Shown piece after piece: positions 57,621 through 64,000 of a stretch of 64,000 nt of DNA. Within the stretch, counting starts at the first letter, position 1; each line of letters starts with the position of its first letter. A model generated the notes under the pieces. It was not told where the DNA came from, ran no database searches, and was given only the letters and a program-made list of their open reading frames with translations. The stretch spans positions 8,316,463 through 8,380,462 of the forward strand of contig CM034134.1 in the NCBI GenBank assembly GCA_019914995.1, read 5' to 3'. The position numbers and the translations under genes are program-made. The stretch is from Acanthochlamys bracteata. Its lineage: Eukaryota; Streptophyta; Magnoliopsida; Pandanales; Velloziaceae.

Positions 57621-57876
57621 TAAGGGCGTGTTTACTTGTGGGTGGAAGTGACTTTTTTTGAAACTCACTTCACCCAAATTAAAAAATTAAATTAAAAATT
57701 AATAATATTTAATAAAAAATAAAATTATATATTAATAAAATATTTATAATAAGTTTTAAAAAAAATTTAAAAAAAAATTTTATTAATAAATTAATTTTAT
57801 TTTAATTTTTGTATGTATTTTATATTGGAAGTGAGTTAAAAAAACTCACTTCCACCCACAAGTAAACACGCCCTAA
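57621..57876. mobile_element. Tourist-type (PIF/Harbinger) MITE with TAA target duplication
   Basis: The element is 57624-57873 (250 bp). Its left terminus GGGCGTGTTTACTTGTGGGT continues GGAAGTGA. The right terminus is the reverse complement of this over about 28 bases (ACTCACTTCCACCCACAAGT then AAACACGCCC). TAA flanks both sides (57621-57623 and 57874-57876). TSD length, the GGGC-TGTTT terminus and the AT-rich non-coding interior are those of Tourist MITEs. The near-perfect inverted ends suggest a fairly young insertion. It lies about 380 bp upstream of the DEG8 start codon. Confidence 0.88.
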
Positions 57877-58264
57877 AGGTTTTCATATGAATTATCTTAA
57901 TTAACTTATTTTCATTGTATGAATATTGAACTATGCAAACTTGATTTATGTAATAAATATAAGTAAAATTTTGAATTGAACAAATTTCAAGTTAAGAAAG
58001 AAAAAGGATCTTATGAAGAAAAAATAACTTCCAAATACAAAAGAGTGTAATATATGGATTTATGGGCTATAGTATATGAATTTTTTGGCTTATAGTTGCT
58101 ATTTGTATTAATATTACTAATATGTTCAAAGTATTTTTTTAGTAATAGTAATTATTTCAATAAATAACTTGTAATTTAATAATTATTTTAAAATTTTTTA
58201 GTATATTATAGCTAACATTATCAACTGCTGCTTGGTTCATTCACTTGTTCGGTGAATGAAACAG

Positions 58265-61200
58265 ATGAAGGTCATTTCCTGCATTCCTGCCCCTCAACTC
58301 CCGCCAAATTCGCTTCACAACCGCCGGCGGTTCCTTCGTCGTGAGATTTTTCTCGACGGCGGAGCTTCTCTGTGCTCCGGTGGTCAAAACCATGCCGGAG
58401 AAATCAACGTTGGTGAAGAAAGGTGCTGCATTTCTCTTTTTCTTTTCAAGTAAAAGTGTGATCTTTTAACTTTTTTTTAGTTCTTCTTGTTGAAAATTCT
58501 AGGAATTTTTTACTTTTCTGGGTATTGTTAAATTTTTATTTTGATCAGATTATTGGAACGAAATGGTACCTTGTTTCATATTGTTGAAAGATTCATGCTG
58601 TTCAAATTTTGAAGTAATCATTCTCATATATTGTAGCATCAAAATGATTGGAAATTTTACGCTTATTCAAAGTGTTGATGCAAAATTGTATCTTCTTGTC
58701 TTTATTTTAGAAATGTCATAATGTTTTAATTTGTGAGAATCACTCTGAAATAAATTAAATGGTTGGTTCTTGTTGTATCAAAATGTTGATGTGTAGGTTG
58801 TCCAATGATGAAACAATGGAAGAAATCTTGCACAAAAATTTCCCTTTTTCTACCCGCCGAATGGTTTTAGCGAGCTCGGCAATGTATCCTTGTCTGCACT
58901 GCTCAAGGTACTTTTCAGGTTCGGACTTGTGCTACAAATTATTTATATGTTATTCCAACATGTTTGTTAATTGGTTTTATGAATGTATACTCACTGGAAT
59001 AACGTGGATTTATTTTTCAATTTTTTGATGTTATTTGTAACATGCAATATTATGTGAGTATGCCTTCATGTTGCTCTTTACAGCCCTTGCTTTAGGTGAT
59101 CGGTCTGTAACTCTAGAAGATGTGCAGCCTTCTATATACCCATCTGCACCTCTTTTTCCTGCCGAGGTACTTTTGCATATCATATGAATGTCCTCTTTTT
59201 GGTATGAGCGATTATGCTTCATTTCTATGGCCATGTAATTTTGAGATTTCTTTTCTTTTTCTTTTTCTTTTTCTTTTTTCTTTTAACCTCTGTCAGGAAA
59301 GAGTTGTTGATCTTTTTGAGAAGAATACATACTCAGTTGTGAACATATTTGACGTGACTCTACGCCCTCAGATGAATATGACCGGTATGGTGGAGGTAAT
59401 GCAGCTAATCATCCTGACCTTGATTTTCACTCTAGATAGTTAGTTGTTTTTATTAATTGGCTGGGTGTCATTCTACAGTCTACATGATATGAACTAGAAT
59501 AGTCTGACATGGTCTACATAATATGAACTACGATAGTCAGGCATGGTTCTACATGATATGAACTAATAAGTTCTCTGGGCAAATATCGTTACGATAATAA
59601 TGCACCTTTAGTGCTTGGTTTGTCAATAGCGTCTCTAGTAATGGAAACTTTCCTTGGATATTTGCATAAATCAGATTCCTGAAGGAAATGGTTCTGGAGT
59701 AGTGTGGGATGCTGATGGACATATAGTGACAAATTATCATGGTAAGATTCATTACAAGAAGTTTCTCCTGCTAATTGCGAGATATCTGCAGAACTGTTTC
59801 CATTCTCCTTAATTCATTTCATACAGAGTTTTAGATCTGTGTACTTATGAAAGTATATGCATGCACAAGGTAGACTTGTTTTGTTAGAATTGTAAATTGA
59901 AATTCAGCTGCTCATCTATTGCACCTATCTATGTCTTTTTAGTGGTTGGAAATGCTTTGTCAAGAAATCCAAGTTCTGGTGAAGTCGTTGCACGAGTGAA
60001 CATCCTTGCTTCTGAAGGGTAAGCTTTTGGTGGGCCTCATAAACCTTTGAAATATCTTAAATCTCAAGGAAAAAGCAGTCATGTTTCTGCTTATGTTGTT
60101 TAAATTCTTGAAGAATTCAGAAGAACTTTGAGGGCAAGCTGATTGGTGCTGATCGGACTAAAGATCTTGCTGTCTTGAAGGTTTATCTGCTTTTGCATCC
60201 TTTCTTGTTGTTTATAAACACATTCATTCTTTTACTCTGGCATGCAAATCATGCACATTTATTTACTTCAATTTCTGTTTTGCATACAGTATGTGTACCG
60301 ACTATTCCTTAACTGCACATAGTATCCACCTATATGATAATGGACATGTGTAACAGGTTGATGCATCACCAGATCTGTTAAAACCTATAAAAGTAGGCCA
60401 GTCATCGCTTCTGAAGGTTGGTCAGCAATGCTTAGCAATTGGCAATCCATTTGGGTTCGATCATACTTTGACCGTCGGCGTGATTAGTGGATTGAATCGT
60501 GATATCTTTAGTCAAGCTGGAGTTACAATAGGTGGTGGAATTCAGACAGATGCAGCAATCAATCCTGGGAATAGGTCTTTTTGTTCACTTCCTTTGCTTT
60601 TCGTTTCTTTTATATGTTCCAGTGGAGACCTCTAACATGAATGTGTTCTGCAGTGGAGGTCCTTTACTTGACTCGAAAGGAAATATGATTGGCATTAACA
60701 CAGCCATATTTACACAGACAGGTATGATTTAGTTTCTTGTTCAAACAGAATAAAGTAGCAAATATAATAAGCAATCCATGCTTTATTAGTAGCCCCAGTG
60801 GTAATGACTACTCTTGCACATTTCTTCCTTGTTCATGAATATTGGCTTCTTGTTTCTCTTCATAAATAGAATCAAGCTCTTTTGTTTGTAAACCAAAAGC
60901 TTAGAATGCTCGTATGTTTCTACAAAATGTTGATGTATTGATACTCTACTATGAGTACATCAAAATATCAAATGAATTGTCTATATATCGGAAAGATTCA
61001 TGAACTACTGAAGGTCTTCTGTCAATCTGCTAATGGAGGACTCTGCATTGCAGGAACTTCTGCTGGTGTAGGATTTGCAATCCCATGTACAGCCGTTCTT
61101 AAGATAGTGCCACAACTGATACAGTTTGGCAAAGTAAGATTCGAGTTAGTAGACAATGACTACCAGCATACATATCATTGCATGAGGTTATTTCTCTTAG

Positions 61201-61754
61201 AATGACTTATGCTTGCCTTGTTTTTTTACTTTTGTAGGCTGTGCATGCTGGTTTAAATGCACAGATAGCTTCCGATCTAATAGCTAACCAACTGAATGTT
61301 CGTAATGGTGCTCTTATACTACAGGTATATTTCATGTTCCCCGACAATCGGTCAACGGTCTTCCGATAAAAGCTGTTGTTTTGGTTAGAAAATTCAAGAT
61401 TGTTTTCTGTATTTCTTTCAACTTTGTTTTAGATTGCTGGGAATAGCTTAGCTGCCAAAGCGGGTCTGCTTCCAACTACTAGGGGTCTTACTGGCAAAAT
61501 AGTTCTTGGAGATGTAATTGTTGCCGTTGATCAGAAACCTGTATGCATACTCATCTGATTAAACAGTAGCTTATTTTTTGTTTGGATAGAAAGCCAGAAA
61601 TATTTAAAACCGAATTCTCCTGCAGGTTAAAAACAAAGGAGAGCTAACTAAGGTTTTGGACGACTACAATGTTGGCGACACGGTTCAACTGAAAATTCAA
61701 AGAGGATCTCAAACTCTGGACGTACCTGTAACTCTAGAGGAGACAAGTTCTTGA
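58265..61754 (+). CDS. DEG8: DEG8-type thylakoid-lumen serine protease
   Basis: Thirteen exons join in frame: 58265-58422, 58797-58918, 59084-59166, 59297-59395, 59675-59741, 59943-60018, 60114-60180, 60357-60574, 60654-60721, 61054-61133, 61238-61324, 61433-61540 and 61626-61754, giving 453 aa. An in-frame ATG at 58256 would add three residues. DEG8 acts with DEG5 in the lumen on photodamaged photosystem II D1 protein. The N-terminus is a bipartite targeting peptide with an arginine-rich part (NRRRFLRR) and a later [14 protein letters not shown] lumen signal. The trypsin-like domain has the full triad: His176 (TNYHVVG), Asp219 (KDLAVLK) and Ser297 (NPGNSGGP). One PDZ domain covers about residues 345-445 ([20 protein letters not shown]), and the end is LEETSS. 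Exon 2 is taken to the second possible donor because only that keeps the frame (YFSALALGD). A CTTTTT-rich tract fills the third intron. Confidence 0.9.
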
Positions 61755-63129
61755 CCAAAGCATGCGGTTGGCAAATTTTACTGCATTTTAATGGGTTCAA
61801 AGATCTTGTAGCATTTCAGAAATTTTTGTTCAGTCATTGAAGAGCACTTGTTTGAACACTGAGAATGTTTCTGTAAATTCTTTCTTATTGAATTTAATCA
61901 AGTAACCATATACTTATTTGTTAAGGAAAATTAAAGGTGTTAACTTATTCAATATGGGTTTTGTTTCTTGAAATTTTAGTGAAAATTGAAGCTCTTGAGA
62001 CATGTTGCAGCAAAGTTCAAGTCATTGCTTTGAAGAAAATAATAGAAAATGGCAACTACTTTAAGTAAGAATCTAATCTATCTGCTCTACAAAGAGAATG
62101 CAAGTCATGAAAATTCCTTCTTTCCAATGTGATAATCTCTCTCTTCACTTTTTTGTTTTACCTCTACATTCAATTTTGTAACCTTAACGCAAGGGATGAA
62201 TATATATATTCTGTGTCAAAAACTCCGGTTAGTTCTTGATTCTTTCACGTATGGCAACCACATGAAAAATGTTGCCGAATCTTTATTAATCATTCATATA
62301 TAATTAAATTATATGAAATTTCGATGCAAGTTTTGTTTAGGGTTTTTGTTCTTAAAAGAATCGTTCAAGCATGGAAAACAATCACATAGTAACAAGAGAA
62401 TTCTTTTTACAAACCTTGAAAAGCAGCAAAAATCACTGCTGTTCTTTTGCTTTAATTCCAAAGTTAAAGGCAAAAACAAAACAAAAAGAAAACACTCTGT
62501 TGATGATCATCACTATTACAATACAATACCCTTCTTCATTTTTTTGTTTTTTTGTTTTGTTTGCAATAACAAAAGAAGAAGGAGAAGCTTTGATGGTGGG
62601 GTTTTGTATGTCTTTAAAGTTTGAACGGAATGCAAAAATCTAAGTAGTTCAACAATAGCAAAGCAAAGTATAAAGAGATACATTCGCAAGAAACCAAGCA
62701 AAAAAAAAAAAAAAAATTGAAAACCTTCATAGAGTGGAGTGCAATCTTCATTCAAAGGCAAAAAGAAACTTCAAAAGAAGAAGAAGATCAAAGAATAAAG
62801 CAAGCATTTGGTTTTTGTTACAATCTCATCTTTCACAAGACAACAAGGGAACAACCAATATGGAAAAGATACTTAGCTTCTCAAGGGTTTTATGTTCCAA
62901 CAACTTAAATCTTTATCCATTACCTGTAAGAATCTTCTAAAACAGCCTTAAAATTTTACAGGGTTTAATCATTGGATTGAATCTAAACTCTATATCAACT
63001 TTAACGCTTTCAGACCAAAAAAATAACATCTGCATGAGATAGGCTCATATATCTACAGGGGCGACAGGAGTGAGCAAGGATCATAGTTTCCTTGCCTTGT
63101 TCTCGAACCTCTACTCAAACTCAAGAAGT
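61755..63129. other. Intergenic between DEG8 and the CLE gene
   Basis: The DEG8 3' UTR is followed by DNA with poly-A/T runs (for example 62700-62717) and AAG-rich stretches. Several short overlapping frames at 62.3-62.9 kb exist on both strands without family resemblance or codon bias. The last few hundred bases should be the CLE promoter and leader. Confidence 0.5.
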
Positions 63130-63417
63130 ATGAGTCTTCATGTGTTTCAGGTACTTCTCATTCTTGTCTTTGTGGGTTCTGTAGCATTGCAACCGATGAA
63201 TGTGTTCTGCCTGAGAAGGCTTGACATGACCATCAGCAATGTTAAACATGAGTTAGCAGTAGAAGAGCAGCAGCCGAGGTACCTTCAGAATGTTGATGCT
63301 GGTAGTTTTGATTCGAGTAGTAAGAAGCCAGAGATTGCACCTTCACCACACCACCCGAATGAAGAGAGCAAAAGAAGAGTTCGAAGAGGATCAGATCCCA
63401 TCCACAATAGATGCTGA
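63130..63417 (+). CDS. CLE45: CLE45-type signalling peptide precursor
   Basis: A single exon encodes 95 aa: a hydrophobic signal peptide (VFQVLLILVFVGSVAL, residues 5-20), a variable acidic middle, and a C-terminal CLE motif RRVRRGSDPIHN at residues 82-93 followed only by Arg-Cys. The motif is the one I know for Arabidopsis CLE45, an extracellular peptide perceived by BAM3 that restrains root protophloem development. The Arg in place of the usual Pro at position four is characteristic. A lysine just before the motif (ESK-RRV) suits processing. I chose the ATG at 63130. The frame is open further upstream, but no ATG occurs there and the signal peptide would be buried. It is a complete gene with no intron, as is usual for CLE genes. 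Confidence 0.92.
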   Translation: MSLHVFQVLLILVFVGSVALQPMNVFCLRRLDMTISNVKHELAVEEQQPRYLQNVDAGSFDSSSKKPEIAPSPHHPNEESKRRVRRGSDPIHNRC

Positions 63418-64000
63418 TGGTTCAGGCGTACGCAATTCTGCAGAGGATTCAACAAGATGAAAGCAACATCAATGAAGTTGATGGATAACCATCTTATGGA
63501 GATTTTCATCATTCACAGAAGCAGCAAGGTTTCGTTCCCATTTCCCTTCCTATCATGATCGATAGATTTTGATCATAGAAGTTTGTACAGAGTTTTAGAG
63601 TGAAGATGTCAAAAGGACTTCAGTTATTCAAGATTCTCTACTTTATGTCCTTAACCTTGAAGAACCGATAGAGGATGAGCTGAAACGATCTGTCCTTGCA
63701 GTTTTCCTTTGATGGTCATATATAAGCAAACATGAAAAGAATTTATTGAAGCAGTAATTTCTGATGCTAACTTCCATACATCAAATAATATTGCTCTCTT
63801 ATAATTTGATTTGTGTTCATTTCTAGTTTCTATATTATAATATATACAATTTGCATTTATGTGTTACCAATCGTTATCCGACAAGTTGTGCCTATACCTT
63901 TCACTTCATTATCTTTCACTTAAAGTGCAGCAGCTGATGCTTATTAAGTTTGAGATATCACTTGAAAGGTCTTACTAACAACATCCATAAGGCTTATTCA
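63418..64000. other. 3' flank of the CLE gene
   Basis: CLE 3' UTR and AT-rich DNA to the window edge. No gene is visible. Confidence 0.5.

Larger units (their letters stand above)
55454..58200. other. Intergenic between SBH-D and DEG8
   Basis: Repeat-rich AT DNA with three family 1 foldback copies and one complete Tourist-type MITE. A small GC-richer patch with TGGGCC (57565-57570) and GCCCAA lies just left of the MITE and may be the displaced site II part of the DEG8 promoter. No other gene is seen. Confidence 0.5.

Noticed and set aside
62313..62940. Cluster of overlapping 60-100 codon frames before the CLE gene
   Set aside because: They overlap in several frames on both strands and consist of Lys/Phe/Leu-rich low-complexity sequence.
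63070..63129. N-terminal extension of the CLE precursor
   Set aside because: The frame is open, but it would begin at GTG, and the signal peptide sits correctly only when translation starts at the ATG at 63130.

Overview
This is a eudicot plant nuclear window. The intergenic DNA is very AT-rich, the genes have many short GT-AG introns, and the products are plant-type: a class I TCP factor, plastid KASIII and DEG8, a CLE peptide, an NRP histone chaperone and plant elongin A. I cannot name the species. All exon borders were placed by eye from splice consensus, reading-frame continuity and remembered family sequence, with no transcript data.

Layout. 1-280: 3' end of an upstream plus-strand gene. 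290-8400: gene-free AT-rich DNA with small foldback repeats and clusters of TGGGCC/T motifs. 8410-9606: intact intronless class I TCP gene. 9.6-14.2 kb: gene-free, with repeats. 14.26-15.78 kb (minus): decayed DUF616 (MUCI70/TOD1-type) glycosyltransferase relic. 17474-25492 (plus): very large THADA/Trm732-like gene, about 2164 aa. 25830-28024 (minus): elongin A, convergent with THADA. 28.99-29.96 kb: remnant of a sphingoid-base C4-hydroxylase (SBH) tandem pair, consisting of a truncated coding piece followed by an orphan SBH promoter. 30.08-31.59 kb (minus): GatA relic. 33101-36121 (plus): KASIII. 36.57 kb: broken tRNA-Glu. 37.08-37.59 kb (minus): 2-oxoglutarate dioxygenase relic. 37880-41470 (minus): NRP/SET histone chaperone. 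41.97-45.45 kb (plus): decayed RNA polymerase II subunit 3 (NRPB3) gene. 46.4-55.5 kb: four intact SBH genes (plus, minus, minus, plus). 58265-61754 (plus): DEG8 lumenal protease. 63130-63417 (plus): CLE45-type peptide precursor.

The central feature is the SBH family. There are four apparently functional two-exon copies plus a broken one about 17 kb away. The outer two (A and D) are conventional. The inner two (B and C) and the broken copy form a diverged subgroup with a changed C-terminal catalytic region. The broken block repeats the C-then-B order of the intact minus-strand pair in the opposite orientation, so an inverted segmental duplication followed by collapse is likely. SBH enzymes make phytosphingosine-type long-chain bases in the ER.

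The second theme is gene loss. Five protein-gene relics (DUF616, SBH, GatA, dioxygenase, NRPB3) and one tRNA relic lie between intact genes. Several keep intron positions, so they are decayed genomic duplicates and not retrocopies. This fits fractionation after a large-scale duplication. The rest is mostly short AT-rich foldback (MITE-like) repeats, one well-delimited Tourist-type MITE with a TAA target duplication, and a triple 126-bp tandem repeat.
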